Positions 1 to 9,398 of a stretch of DNA of 36,799 bases are shown in pieces. This DNA is from Acetobacterium sp. (lineage in GTDB: Bacteria > Bacillota > Clostridia > Eubacteriales > Eubacteriaceae). A program made the translations under genes and the position numbers. The notes below the pieces were generated by a model. That model saw nothing but the letters and a program-made list of their open reading frames with translations. It was not told where the DNA came from and did not search any database. The stretch covers positions 1 to 36,799 of the forward strand of contig NZ_JAUSPS010000042.1 of assembly GCF_030652775.1 (NCBI RefSeq). Reading direction: 5' to 3'. Positions within the stretch are counted from its first letter, which is position 1. Every line of letters begins with the position of its first letter.

Positions 1-6
1 TGCAAC

Positions 7-55
7 TGTTCGCCTTGAGGCACACAACATGATGTAATAATTGTCGGTACTGCGT
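7..55 (-). repeat. Intergenic repeat, copy A (cut by window edge)
   Basis: This 49-bp stretch matches 4620-4668 at 45 of 49 positions, and all four differences are transitions. It lies just downstream of the ferredoxin gene at the end of the nif run. The core includes GCCTCAAGGC, which can form a GCC-TCAA-GGC mini-hairpin on the minus strand. The element probably continues to the left of the window, so its full length is unknown. It may be a small palindromic or MITE-like element, or an RNA structure at an operon end. No coding potential was seen. Confidence 0.8.
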
Positions 56-71
56 CAGTGCGCTGTACCGA
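44..71 (-). other. Hairpin downstream of ferredoxin gene
   Basis: This is an 11-bp inverted repeat with one mismatch around a 6-base loop (44-54 pairs with 61-71, TCGGTACTGCG against CGCTGTACCGA). It lies 36 bp past the ferredoxin stop codon and overlaps repeat copy A. No T-run follows it in the direction of transcription, so it is not a standard intrinsic terminator. It may protect the mRNA 3' end or be part of the repeat element. Confidence 0.6.
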
Positions 72-107
72 GGTTTAAAGTAGCTTGAGTCTTATCAAAG
101 TAAGGAG

Positions 108-416
108 TTAAATAACCAGGTCTTCGACGACGTTGCCGCCTTCGATGTGTTCGTCCATAATGCGTTCCACATCGTCGACTGTCACCTTGCCATACCAGAC
201 GCCTTCAGGATAAACCACCACGATGGGGCCCTTGTCGCAGATCCCGAAACAGCCGGTGTTGTTTAACATTATGTCACCGGATAATTCCCGCTCGTCTATT
301 TCTTCAAGAAATGTCTGCAGGATTTTCACTGAATCCTGTTGAAAACAATACCCCTGTTGGGTGCCGTTGATCCGGCAGCTGGTGCAGATAAAAATATGAT
401 GTTTAGGACTAACCAT
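108..416 (-). CDS. 2Fe-2S ferredoxin, thioredoxin-fold (C. pasteurianum type)
   Basis: This encodes a 102-residue ferredoxin of the thioredoxin-like [2Fe-2S] family. Cysteines lie at positions 11, 14, 24, 56 and 60, the same numbering as the well-studied C. pasteurianum 2Fe-2S ferredoxin, where 11, 24, 56 and 60 can ligate the cluster. That protein is known to bind the MoFe protein of nitrogenase. The gene starts two bases after the nifN/B stop and is the last gene of this run, so it is almost certainly co-transcribed with nifE and nifN/B. I infer a role in electron supply or redox chemistry for nitrogenase or cofactor assembly. The family call is secure. The electron partner is not visible in the sequence. 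Confidence 0.92.
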   Translation of the reverse strand: MVSPKHHIFICTSCRINGTQQGYCFQQDSVKILQTFLEEIDERELSGDIMLNNTGCFGICDKGPIVVVYPEGVWYGKVTVDDVERIMDEHIEGGNVVEDLVI

Positions 417-418
417 TT

Positions 419-3154
419 TTAAATTCCTCCTGATACATTTAATAATTCCTGAGATTTTGACAGCTCGGACCTTAAGATTTCCTGAGCTGCGGTTTTAACG
501 GCATCTTCGATCCGGTCGTAGGTTGAGAAGACCTTGATGCCCTTGCTTTCCAGCCGTTTGGTGGGCAGGTCGCCGATGCGCATGGTGATGGCACCGTCGC
601 AATCATTTAAGGCTTTCAGAATGGTACCGATCTTATCTTCCTTTTCGTCACATTCTTCTTCGCCGCTGCAATAATTGCCGATCACCCGTTTTTCCTTAAA
701 CCGGACCTCATCGTCAAGGTAGTCATAGATATAAAGTTCAGAGGCCTGGCCGAAATGCTGATCCACCAGCATCCCGCCTTTGGAGGTGATTGCAAAGCGC
801 AATCCCTTTGGCGCTGCCAGTACCACGGCTTTGCTTTTGGCTTCATTTTCCCGGAAATCCAGGGAGATGTCGCTGTCCAGTTTGCCGATGGCATCGGCCC
901 GACATTGTTTGCAGTGATACATTTGTTTCAAGTGAACCCCGCACTTATCGCGAATCGCATTGATTTCGTGGTTGGTGGCAATTTGCAGACCTTCAAAGGC
1001 GGAGCCTTTCACTGGAATTAGGGGCATTACATTGGAGATAAAGCAGCCCATATCTTTTACCGTTTTGACTACTTCTTCAATGTGCGTATCATTGATTCCC
1101 ATCAGGGTGACGGTATTGATTTTGACGATTACGCCCTCATCGATCAGGAGTTTGATCCCGGAAAGCTGGTTGGCCAACAGAATGGAAGCCCCGGCTTCGC
1201 CATGGTAGCGGTTCCCCATAAAATCCACATGTTTGTAGATTTTGGCGCCAATGGCCGGATCAACCGCATTGACCGTGACCGTGATGTGTGAAACCCCCAG
1301 ACTAGCCAGCTCTTTGGCATAGTAGGGAAGCATCAAGCCATTGGTGGAAACGCAGAAGGTAACATTGGGGTCATATTCATGGATCAGGGTCAGGGCTTTT
1401 CGGGTCTCGTCAAAGTTTGCCAGGGCATCTCCGGGGCCGGCAATCCCGACAACGGTGAGGTTAGGCACTTTTTCTTTAACCAGTTTGTATTTTTCAAAAG
1501 CGGCTTCCGGGGAAAGAATTTCGGTAGTTACCCCGGGTCGGCTCTCATTGGGGCAATCAAATTTACGGACACAGTAATTACACTGGATATTGCATTTAGG
1601 GGCGATGGGGAGGTGCATCCGGGCGTTTTTCTGGGAGGCACCACAGCTATAGCAGGGATGGTTGGCGGTTTTTTCTTCAATGGTCTGCGCCTGAGGGGTC
1701 AGTGGGTCAGTTGCTTTTTTGTTTTCCAGCACTTTCATTTTTGCCTCCGTTTCTGGCTCCAATCCGTATTTGGATTTGGGGCCTTCATTATAGTAGGTGT
1801 TGTACAGGGTTTCCCGGAATCCGCCTTCCACCGCTTTAAGAATGGTATTGGTGATCTGATCCAGGAGCACCTGGGAGCCTTCGTAGCCCAAGGTTCGAAC
1901 CCGCTGGCCACCGACGCGGTCGTGGATCGGAAAGGCACAGCGGATCAAGGGAATCCCGTGTTTTTCTTCAATCCGGCGGCCGTCGGAATTTCCCAACATC
2001 AGGTTGGCACCCAAACGGATCGCTTCTTCTTCAATGGTTTCAAAGTCCACATCATTTAAGATCACGTAGTTATCAACAAAAAGCACATCGGCCAGTTTGG
2101 AAAGTTCGGCTTCGATTTTTTCTTTGAGCTGGGGACAATTGGAACCAGTGGCGGCGATCACTGGCATCGCGCCATTTTCACAACAGAGCCGGACCGCTGA
2201 AACGACAAAATCCGGTTCGCCGAAGATGGCGATACGACCCAAGGCATTGTATTTATGGGAGTCGACCATGCCATCAAGATAACGCCCTCTTGCTTTGACG
2301 ATTTTTTCAGGAACGGTCTTTTTTGACAGTTCGGACAAGAGGTCCATTAAGGCATCGGTATCTCGGAGTCCCATCGGCAGGTTCAGCCGTTTGTAGGGGA
2401 CGCCATAGTTTTCGTAGAGGTAAACCCCCGGGGATTCGTCAGGCTTGATGGTGTCGGATATTTCGATGGTAGCTCGGGCTCCGGCCATTTTCTGGATTTC
2501 GGAAATCGGGGTACCATGCATCGGCAGCCGATAATAAGAACTCTGGTGGACGCCGTCGAGGTTTTCAGAAAGATCCGGAAGGAGGATATACTCCAGCCCA
2601 AACTGATCCAGCACATCTTTTAAATAGCGGGTATCCGCCGGGGAAACCATGGTTGTGATAATGTTGATCTTATCATGTTTGGTGGGATCCATCTCGACAT
2701 GGGAGACAATCGCTCGGAGTGCCCGGGTAAAGCCTTCAAATTGGGTGCCGCCGTAACCAGCGGATTTCACCGGGATAATTGTCACCTTTTCATCAGGATG
2801 AGAGGCGTAAAAATTTTTGATGATAAACTCAATGTCTTCGCCAATGGTTTCGGCCAGGCAAGTGGTGGAAACGCCGATGACTTCGGGCTGATATAACTTG
2901 ATCAGATTTTCCAGACCGATGATCAGGTTTTTCTCGCCGCCGTAGACAGTGCCTTCTTCGGTAAGGGAAGAGGAGGCGATGTCCACCGGTTCATTGTAAT
3001 GGGTGGCCATGTGGCGGCGGATATAGGTGCTGCACCCCTGGGAACCATGGAGGATGTTCATACATTTTTGAATGCCGTAGAAGGCATTGGCGGTTCCCAT
3101 CGGCATACACATTTTACAAGGATTAACATTTAAGTTGACTAAATTTTTAGACAT
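419..3154 (-). CDS. nifN-B: NifN-NifB fusion (FeMo-cofactor assembly), with NifX-like tail
   Basis: A single 911-residue protein. Residues 1-450 are NifN-like (CxxC at 13-16, HGSQGC at 36-41, TTCLAETIGED near 98-107). A linker follows to about 495. Residues 500-755 are NifB, a radical SAM enzyme with CNIQCNYC at 521-528 (C521, C525, C528), AGPGDALAN near 572-580 and C748/C751. Residues 783-895 form a NifX/NafY-like FeMo-cofactor-binding domain. NifB makes the NifB-co precursor that NifEN matures into FeMo-co. The fusion is known in C. pasteurianum and would couple precursor synthesis to the scaffold. ATG follows AAGGAGG and overlaps the end of nifE by 8 bp, implying translational coupling. 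No frameshift or missing catalytic cysteine was seen. Confidence 0.96.
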   Translation of the reverse strand: MSKNLVNLNVNPCKMCMPMGTANAFYGIQKCMNILHGSQGCSTYIRRHMATHYNEPVDIASSSLTEEGTVYGGEKNLIIGLENLIKLYQPEVIGVSTTCLAETIGEDIEFIIKNFYASHPDEKVTIIPVKSAGYGGTQFEGFTRALRAIVSHVEMDPTKHDKINIITTMVSPADTRYLKDVLDQFGLEYILLPDLSENLDGVHQSSYYRLPMHGTPISEIQKMAGARATIEISDTIKPDESPGVYLYENYGVPYKRLNLPMGLRDTDALMDLLSELSKKTVPEKIVKARGRYLDGMVDSHKYNALGRIAIFGEPDFVVSAVRLCCENGAMPVIAATGSNCPQLKEKIEAELSKLADVLFVDNYVILNDVDFETIEEEAIRLGANLMLGNSDGRRIEEKHGIPLIRCAFPIHDRVGGQRVRTLGYEGSQVLLDQITNTILKAVEGGFRETLYNTYYNEGPKSKYGLEPETEAKMKVLENKKATDPLTPQAQTIEEKTANHPCYSCGASQKNARMHLPIAPKCNIQCNYCVRKFDCPNESRPGVTTEILSPEAAFEKYKLVKEKVPNLTVVGIAGPGDALANFDETRKALTLIHEYDPNVTFCVSTNGLMLPYYAKELASLGVSHITVTVNAVDPAIGAKIYKHVDFMGNRYHGEAGASILLANQLSGIKLLIDEGVIVKINTVTLMGINDTHIEEVVKTVKDMGCFISNVMPLIPVKGSAFEGLQIATNHEINAIRDKCGVHLKQMYHCKQCRADAIGKLDSDISLDFRENEAKSKAVVLAAPKGLRFAITSKGGMLVDQHFGQASELYIYDYLDDEVRFKEKRVIGNYCSGEEECDEKEDKIGTILKALNDCDGAITMRIGDLPTKRLESKGIKVFSTYDRIEDAVKTAAQEILRSELSKSQELLNVSGGI

Positions 3155-4502
3155 TTTTGATACCTCCTTGGGATATGATTTCCCAGACAGGACTGTTCAT
3201 CGACAGGTTGATTTCTGAGGCAAAGTTGAGGGTGCCTTCGTAGCCCGCCAGGGGATGCTTGCGTTCATGGTTGTGATCGCAGAAGGCTACTCCCAGCTTA
3301 TAGGCCAACGGCCGTTCCTTGACGCCGCCTACTAATATATCGGCTCCCATTTCCTTCATAAAGGCTTCCAGTTCGGCCGGATTGGCATCGTCTAAAATGA
3401 CGGCGTCTTCGTCGACCAGATGCTGGATGACTTCGTAATCGTCCTTGCTCCCGGTTTGGGTGCCCACCATCACGGTGTTCATGCCAAATTCGTGAAACTG
3501 GCGGATTAGGGAGATTGCTTTAAAGCCGCCGCCCACATAGATGGCGGCTTTTTTTCCTTCAAGATTTTTTTTGTATTTATCTAAAAGAGGGATGACTCTG
3601 TTTTTTTCTTCTTCAATAAAGGCTTTGGCGCGCTTTATAACTTCTTTATCACCGACGGCATAGGCAATCCGCATCAGTGAATCGGAGGTGTCGGTGACGC
3701 CGAAAAAGCTGACTTTGATAAAAGGAATATCAAAAACCTCTTCCATCTGTTTGGCCAGATAGGTCATCGAGCCGGCACATTGAACCAGATTGAGTTGGGC
3801 TGCAGGGGCTTGTTTCAGGTCCTCGACTTTGGCATCGCCGGTAATATTGGCAACTACTTCCACGCCGATCCGTCTTAAATAATTTTTGATGATCCACATT
3901 TCCCCGGCCAGGTTAAAGTCGCCGAGAATGTTGACACCGGCAGTTTTGGCCGGTAAAAATTCGGGGGTGATCAGGCTCATAATGGCGTTGCAGGCCATTT
4001 TATAGCCGGTTTTCTTGGTTCCTGAAAATCCCGGGGATTTAACGGCGATGACCCGGATGCCGTATTTTGCTTCAGCGTTGCGACAGACTGCGTCGATATC
4101 GTCACCGATGACGCCGACAATACAGGTGGCATAAATAAAAATGACTTTGGGGGCATGACTGGCCATGATTTCATCAATGGCGGCCACCAGTTTTTTTTCG
4201 CCGCCAAAAATCACATCAGTTTCCCGCAGATCGGTGGAATAAGAGTTACGGTAGCCTTCTTCATCGCTGGATAAACTGCCGCGGATATCCCAGGTATAAC
4301 TGGCACATCCAATCGGGCCATGAACAAGATGGAAGGCATCGGTGATGGGATTTAAAACAACCCGGGCACCACAGTAAACACAGGCCCGCTGACTGACTGC
4401 CCCAGAGACACTTGCTGACTCACACTTGATGCCGTCGCCGCTGCATTCCGAAAAACGGATCGACTGGGCTCTTTCTGGTAAAATTGCCGCATCATTTTTC
4501 AT
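3147..4502 (-). CDS. nifE: Nitrogenase cofactor scaffold subunit NifE
   Basis: This 451-residue protein pairs with the NifN domain to form the NifEN scaffold, where the NifB-made precursor is converted to FeMo-co. Family features include CVYCGARVV, HGPIGCASYTWD, ATCIVGVIGDDI and VGGVKERPLAYKLG. ATG at 4502 is chosen because AAAGGAGG lies just upstream. A longer reading from a TTG at 4520 would place the ribosome site inside the gene. It opens the second half of the nif run after a 195-bp gap with a hairpin and a long inverted repeat, which could lower its expression relative to nifHDK. Its end overlaps nifN/B by 8 bp. Confidence 0.95.
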   Translation of the reverse strand: MKNDAAILPERAQSIRFSECSGDGIKCESASVSGAVSQRACVYCGARVVLNPITDAFHLVHGPIGCASYTWDIRGSLSSDEEGYRNSYSTDLRETDVIFGGEKKLVAAIDEIMASHAPKVIFIYATCIVGVIGDDIDAVCRNAEAKYGIRVIAVKSPGFSGTKKTGYKMACNAIMSLITPEFLPAKTAGVNILGDFNLAGEMWIIKNYLRRIGVEVVANITGDAKVEDLKQAPAAQLNLVQCAGSMTYLAKQMEEVFDIPFIKVSFFGVTDTSDSLMRIAYAVGDKEVIKRAKAFIEEEKNRVIPLLDKYKKNLEGKKAAIYVGGGFKAISLIRQFHEFGMNTVMVGTQTGSKDDYEVIQHLVDEDAVILDDANPAELEAFMKEMGADILVGGVKERPLAYKLGVAFCDHNHERKHPLAGYEGTLNFASEINLSMNSPVWEIISQGGIKNV

Positions 4503-4524
4503 TGTACAGCCTCCTTTCAAATAA

Positions 4525-4544
4525 AGGGGAGGAAAACCTCCCCT
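4525..4544 (-). terminator. GC-rich hairpin just upstream of nifE (attenuator or processing site)
   Basis: A perfect 8-bp stem AGGGGAGG/CCTCCCCT with a 4-base loop. On the minus strand it is followed by TTTATTT and then the nifE ribosome site. It may act as a partial terminator, an mRNA 5'-end stabiliser after cleavage, or both. The downstream T-run is weak, so full termination is unlikely. Confidence 0.55.
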
Positions 4545-4564
4545 GGTGGATGTTCTAATTTACC

Positions 4565-4668
4565 GTACCGACCAATTGTTAATCAGTTGTATGCGCGCAA
4601 TTCGTACAGGCTATCGCCATGTTCGCCTTGAGGCACACAACACGATATAACAATTGTCGGTACTACGT
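4565..4668 (-). repeat. Intergenic inverted-repeat element, copy B, between nifK and nifE
   Basis: The arms 4565-4581 and 4648-4663 are inverted (GTACCGACCAATTGTTA against TAACAATTGTCGGTAC, one base unpaired). Further inward, TTGTGTGC can pair with GCATACAA. As RNA this folds into a hairpin of about 100 nt. The outer part, 4620-4668, matches copy A at 7-55 (45 of 49 bases). It is non-coding and sits in the only large gap of the nif run. It could be a mobile palindromic repeat or an RNA element that sets the ratio of nifHDK to nifEN-B message. Confidence 0.75.
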
Positions 4669-4697
4669 TAGCTTTTAAAAGTCAAGCTTTTCCTAAA

Positions 4698-6062
4698 CTA
4701 CATTACCATTTCCAGATCTTCGTCTTCGCAGTCACGATCCTGACGGTCCATGAGAGCGTTGAGGATCAGTTCAGCCAGTCGGATGGCACCTTTGTAACCA
4801 ACGATCGGCATGTAAGAGTGAACGTAACGGTCGATGATCGGGAAACCAACGCGAACCAGTGGGATGTCTTCGGCGCGGGCGACTTGCTTGCCATGGGTGC
4901 CGCCGATTAATAAGTCTACCGGATCATTTTTAATCCATTGGTGCAGTTCAAATAAGTCACCGGCTTGTTTGGCTGTACAGCCTTCGACGCCGAATTTTTC
5001 AAGTAATGCCGCGGCTTTTCGGTCAAAAGCGGCTCCGGGGGTACCGGTTACCATGTATTTAGGGATCATCCCCATTTCCAGGGCGATTTGAGCCATCCCC
5101 AAAACAGTGTCCGGATCGCCGAAAATAGCGACGGTTTTGTTGTGGGTATATTGATGTGAATCCAACAGGATATCCATTAACTGGCCCCGTTCCTCTTCAA
5201 TTTCATAAGGCACTTCATTTTTAGAAAACTGGTTCAGCGCCATAATAAACGCATCGGTATTTTCCACGCCAATTGGTAGCGGCAGCGTTTTATAAGGAAC
5301 CTTGCATTTCTTTTCCAGAAAATCAGCCGGAAATTCTGAGGTCAGTTCGCCTAAGCCCAGGGTCATTTCACAGTTGCCCAGATCGCGGATGTCAGGAATG
5401 GTGGTGCCGCCCTTGGGATACATGGTGTAGGTACCGGTCATTGGGGCATCTAAAACGCCGCTGGTATCTGGCAGCATAATGAACTCAGTGCCCATCAGCT
5501 TCATCAATCGTTTCATTTCCCGCATGTCGCCAGGATTAACAAATCCCGGGAAGAGGGCCAGTTTACCATTTTTTTCGCCAGTGGCCATGGATAGATATTT
5601 AATAAATCCGGAAATCATGTTATAATAACCGGTAATATGTGAACCAACATAACTTGGCGTATTGGTGTGAACGACCAATTTGCCTTCGGGTACTTTTGCA
5701 TCCTGGATGTAACCGTTAAGGTCATCCCCGATGGTTTCACTTAAACAGGTGGTATGAACCGCGATGATTTCAGGGTCGTAAATATCAAAAATGTTTTTAA
5801 TCGCCGTTTTCAGATTGGAGCCGCCGCCGAATACGGATGCGCCTTCGGTAAATGAACTGGAAGAAGCAATGGCGGGATCTTTAAAATGCCGGGTTAAAAA
5901 CATTCGATGAAATGAACAGCATCCTTGCGAGCCATGGCTGTGGGGCATACATTGGTGAACACCCAGGGCTGCGTACATGGCGCCGACAGGTTGACATGTT
6001 TTTATCGGATTGATCCGTAGGGTGGATCGGTCCGATACTTTTTTTGGGGTTAATTCTAACAT
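4698..6062 (-). CDS. nifK: Nitrogenase MoFe protein beta chain NifK
   Basis: This 454-residue beta subunit of component I helps hold the P-cluster. The P-cluster cysteines are visible as C23 (TCQPVGA), C48 (HGSQGC) and C106 (TTCLSETIGDD). It lacks the long N-terminal extension of proteobacterial NifK, like the roughly 458-residue C. pasteurianum protein. ATG follows GGAGGTATGGAATA, and its A overlaps the nifD stop (TAATG), so the two chains are translationally coupled. The gene is followed by the gap containing repeat copy B. Confidence 0.96.
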   Translation of the reverse strand: MLELTPKKVSDRSTLRINPIKTCQPVGAMYAALGVHQCMPHSHGSQGCCSFHRMFLTRHFKDPAIASSSSFTEGASVFGGGSNLKTAIKNIFDIYDPEIIAVHTTCLSETIGDDLNGYIQDAKVPEGKLVVHTNTPSYVGSHITGYYNMISGFIKYLSMATGEKNGKLALFPGFVNPGDMREMKRLMKLMGTEFIMLPDTSGVLDAPMTGTYTMYPKGGTTIPDIRDLGNCEMTLGLGELTSEFPADFLEKKCKVPYKTLPLPIGVENTDAFIMALNQFSKNEVPYEIEEERGQLMDILLDSHQYTHNKTVAIFGDPDTVLGMAQIALEMGMIPKYMVTGTPGAAFDRKAAALLEKFGVEGCTAKQAGDLFELHQWIKNDPVDLLIGGTHGKQVARAEDIPLVRVGFPIIDRYVHSYMPIVGYKGAIRLAELILNALMDRQDRDCEDEDLEMVM

Positions 6063-7651
6063 TATTCCATACCTCCTAAGCTGCCAACTAACGTGGGCTC
6101 ACTTTTCCAGGGGGCCTGAACCATATTCCAGACCGGGGTGTAAGTGGCCATTGTAATGTCTTTGGCGAAATTTAATGCTCCTCTGAAGCCAGCATAGGGA
6201 CCGCTGTAATCATAGGAATGTAGTTGTCGTGAGGGAACACCTGATTTTTGTACAATAAATTTGTCTTTAATCCCCGAGAAGAAAATATCAGGTTTTAACA
6301 GTTTTAAAAATTCTTCAGTTTCAAAATGGTTGAAGTCATCCGTGATGATAGCTCCTTCGGAAATGTCAGACCATAAGCCGTCATATTTTTCCAGCGGAAC
6401 ACCGGCTGCTTTCAATGCTTCAAGTTTTTCTGGACTATGGAAGGTTTTGTAGTTTGCTTCGTCCTTGGTGACCGTAATACTTTCAATATTTTTAGAATCG
6501 GCATCGATTTTAATACTGGGAATCACATCCCGACCTTCGTAGTCGTCACGATGTCCAAATTCATAACCGGCCAGGACAACATCGACACCCAGGTATTTTA
6601 ATAAATTGATGTAATGATGGGTACGTGATCCGCCGACATAGACAGCGGCTTTTTTGCCATCCAGTTTTGATTTGTAATAAGCCATGCCTTCTTCGATTTC
6701 GTCCAGTTCTTCGGCAATAACCGCTTCGGTGCGGGCTAATAATTCCGGGTCGCCGAAGTAGGTGGCAATATCCATCAAGGATTTTTTAATACTTTCGAGA
6801 CCGATAAAATTAACCTTGATCCAGTCCATTCCGTATTTGGTTTTCATCATTTCGGCAATATAGTTGATCGAACGGTGGCATTGAACCAGGTTCAGATCGG
6901 CGGTGTGGGCGTTTTTCATATGATCGTAGCTACCATCACCGGTCATCACAGAAACAACATGATAGCCAATTCGTTTTAAGATCCGTTCAACTTCCCAGCC
7001 ATCACCACCGATATTGTATTCACCTAAAAGGTTGACTGAATATTTAACCGGTTCGGCATCGCCGGTACCGATGATGTATTTCATCAGACCATTGTTGGCA
7101 ATATGGTGACCGCCGGATTGGCTGACACCCTTATATCCTTCACAGCTGAACGCCAATACTTTTATACCGTATTGTTTTTCAGCTTCAGCGGCAATAGCGT
7201 GGATATCATCACCAATAAGTCCAACTGGACAGGTGGAGCTGATCATGATACATTCCGGGTTGAAGATTTCAACGGCTTCTTTAATGGCTTGTCGTAATTT
7301 CTTTTCACCACCGAAGACGATGTCGGTTTCCTGCATGTCAGTGGAAAAGCTGTATTGGGTAAAATCTTTGGTATTTTCATCACCCTTAGCTTTATTTCGT
7401 CGGGTGCCCCAGGTGTAGTAGGCACAGCCGATGGGGCCGTGAACGATGTTCACAACATCTTTTAAGGGTCCGATAACAACCCCTTTACAACCAGCGTAGC
7501 AGCAACCACGATTGGTCATAATCCCGGGAATCGCCCGGGTATCGGCTGCGATGACTTGCGGTTCGCCGCCGTCAATTTCAATGACGTGTTCTTTTCGGTT
7601 TTTATATATTTTAGAGCTATATTTATCGAGTACCTTATCTCTTGAATCCAT
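6062..7651 (-). CDS. nifD: Nitrogenase MoFe protein alpha chain NifD
   Basis: This 529-residue alpha subunit carries the FeMo-cofactor. P-cluster ligands are C51, C76 and C141. The cofactor cysteine is C258 (in QCHRS, with R260), and the second cofactor ligand is H478 (LHSYDYSGPYAGF). Q178 and H182 in SQSGGHHIANN match active-site residues Q191 and H195 of Azotobacter NifD. An extra block of about 50 residues (roughly 380-430) is the insertion typical of clostridial NifD. No anfG or vnfG lies between nifD and nifK, so it is a molybdenum-type enzyme by layout. The ribosome site is AGAGGTGA. It is co-transcribed with nifI2 upstream and nifK downstream. Confidence 0.96.
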   Translation of the reverse strand: MDSRDKVLDKYSSKIYKNRKEHVIEIDGGEPQVIAADTRAIPGIMTNRGCCYAGCKGVVIGPLKDVVNIVHGPIGCAYYTWGTRRNKAKGDENTKDFTQYSFSTDMQETDIVFGGEKKLRQAIKEAVEIFNPECIMISSTCPVGLIGDDIHAIAAEAEKQYGIKVLAFSCEGYKGVSQSGGHHIANNGLMKYIIGTGDAEPVKYSVNLLGEYNIGGDGWEVERILKRIGYHVVSVMTGDGSYDHMKNAHTADLNLVQCHRSINYIAEMMKTKYGMDWIKVNFIGLESIKKSLMDIATYFGDPELLARTEAVIAEELDEIEEGMAYYKSKLDGKKAAVYVGGSRTHHYINLLKYLGVDVVLAGYEFGHRDDYEGRDVIPSIKIDADSKNIESITVTKDEANYKTFHSPEKLEALKAAGVPLEKYDGLWSDISEGAIITDDFNHFETEEFLKLLKPDIFFSGIKDKFIVQKSGVPSRQLHSYDYSGPYAGFRGALNFAKDITMATYTPVWNMVQAPWKSEPTLVGSLGGME

Positions 7652-7666
7652 TCAAATCACCTCTTT

Positions 7667-8050
7667 CTAAAATGCATCCGCATTTTTTTCGCCACTTCGT
7701 ACCCGAATGGACTCTTCAATTGGGATGACGAAAATTTTACCATCGCCAGGGTTTCCGGTTTGATTGTTGTCAATAATAATCGAGACAACCTTGCTGACAT
7801 CTTCATCGTTACAAATCACGGTAAAAAACCGCTTCGGAATTAAACGGGATGATTCTGTTAATGCTTCACCAACGGTTGAGACGGGCATTTCCCCGGCATC
7901 AACAATATCCTGGATAATGGATAAATCTATGGTTTTCTTGCCGCGACCAAGCACCTTTAAACAGGTAAAAGCAGGAAAGCCTTCATTGACTAGGGCTTCT
8001 TTGGTCTGGTTCACTTTATTCTGCCGAATAATCGCCATAACTTCTTTCAT
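7667..8050 (-). CDS. nifI2: PII-family nitrogenase regulator NifI2
   Basis: This 127-residue GlnB-like protein has the NifI2 traits: LGRGKKTIDL, a long T-loop region and a C-terminus with GDGKIFVIPIEESIRVRSGE. In methanogens, NifI1 and NifI2 form a complex that binds component I and blocks it when ammonium is present, relieved by 2-oxoglutarate and ATP. The T-loop lacks the usual uridylylated tyrosine context of GlnB/GlnK. Its position between nifH and nifD is the classic arrangement. ATG follows AAAAGGAGGAATTGAT. Confidence 0.93.
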   Translation of the reverse strand: MKEVMAIIRQNKVNQTKEALVNEGFPAFTCLKVLGRGKKTIDLSIIQDIVDAGEMPVSTVGEALTESSRLIPKRFFTVICNDEDVSKVVSIIIDNNQTGNPGDGKIFVIPIEESIRVRSGEKNADAF

Positions 8051-8064
8051 ATCAATTCCTCCTT

Positions 8065-8391
8065 TTACAGGCCGGTTGTTCCAGTACTGATTGTATAAGC
8101 TTCTTCTACAGGAGAAATGAAAATACGACCATCTCCAAAAGTACCATCCTTGCCAGTTTTTGCATTTTTCATAATTATTTTACAAACATCGTCTTTGTCT
8201 TCGTCTTTAACAATACAGAGGAGCATCACTTTGGGGATTTCATCATAATAAACGTCCCCAACTTTGATTCCTTTTTGTTTCCCCCGTCCATATACATCCA
8301 GTTTTGTTACGGCTGAAAATCCAGCGGATAACATTTCGGATAAAACAACTCCTGTTTTTTCAGGTCTGATAATTGCGCGTACCATTAACAT
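8065..8391 (-). CDS. nifI1: PII-family nitrogenase regulator NifI1
   Basis: This 108-residue PII-like protein is the partner of NifI2 in post-translational switch-off. It shows VYGRGKQKGIKVGDVYYDE in the T-loop region and GTFGDGRIFISPVEEAYTI near the C-terminus. The start is the ATG at 8391 (MLMVRAI). A second in-frame ATG lies 6 bases further in. The ribosome site (GAAAGGTAGG) is weaker than those of nifH and nifI2. A gap of 46 bp separates it from nifH and 14 bp from nifI2. Confidence 0.93.
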   Translation of the reverse strand: MLMVRAIIRPEKTGVVLSEMLSAGFSAVTKLDVYGRGKQKGIKVGDVYYDEIPKVMLLCIVKDEDKDDVCKIIMKNAKTGKDGTFGDGRIFISPVEEAYTISTGTTGL

Positions 8392-8437
8392 ATAGTCAAC
8401 CTACCTTTCGTGATTCAAATCTAAATTAAATTCTAAA

Positions 8438-9286
<849 letters not shown>

Positions 9287-9319
9287 TTAAGATCCAATGC
9301 AAGTTTTTCGGCAAAAAGT

Positions 9320-9370
9320 AAAGAAGTCTTTGCCTTTCACAACAGTGTAAAAGGTAAGACTTCCTTGTCT
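9320..9370 (-). terminator. nifH leader attenuator 3 with overlapping hexaloop hairpin
   Basis: On the minus strand an 11-bp stem (9356-9366 with 9320-9330; AAGGAAGTCTT against AAGACTTCTTT) encloses an inner CCTTT/AAAGG pairing and is followed by TACTTTTTGCC. Overlapping it is AGAC-AAGGAA-GTCT (9357-9370), a 4-bp hairpin with a 6-base loop that has A at position 1 and G at position 4. The two folds are mutually exclusive because both use the GTCT half. Confidence 0.65.
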
Positions 9371-9398
9371 AAAAAACTTATTTTGTTTTGCATAAACG

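Noticed and set aside
1379..2059. 226-codon open frame on the plus strand inside nifN/B
   Set aside because: It lies antisense to a clear 911-residue gene, has no ribosome site and encodes low-complexity Phe/Gly-rich sequence typical of a shadow frame.
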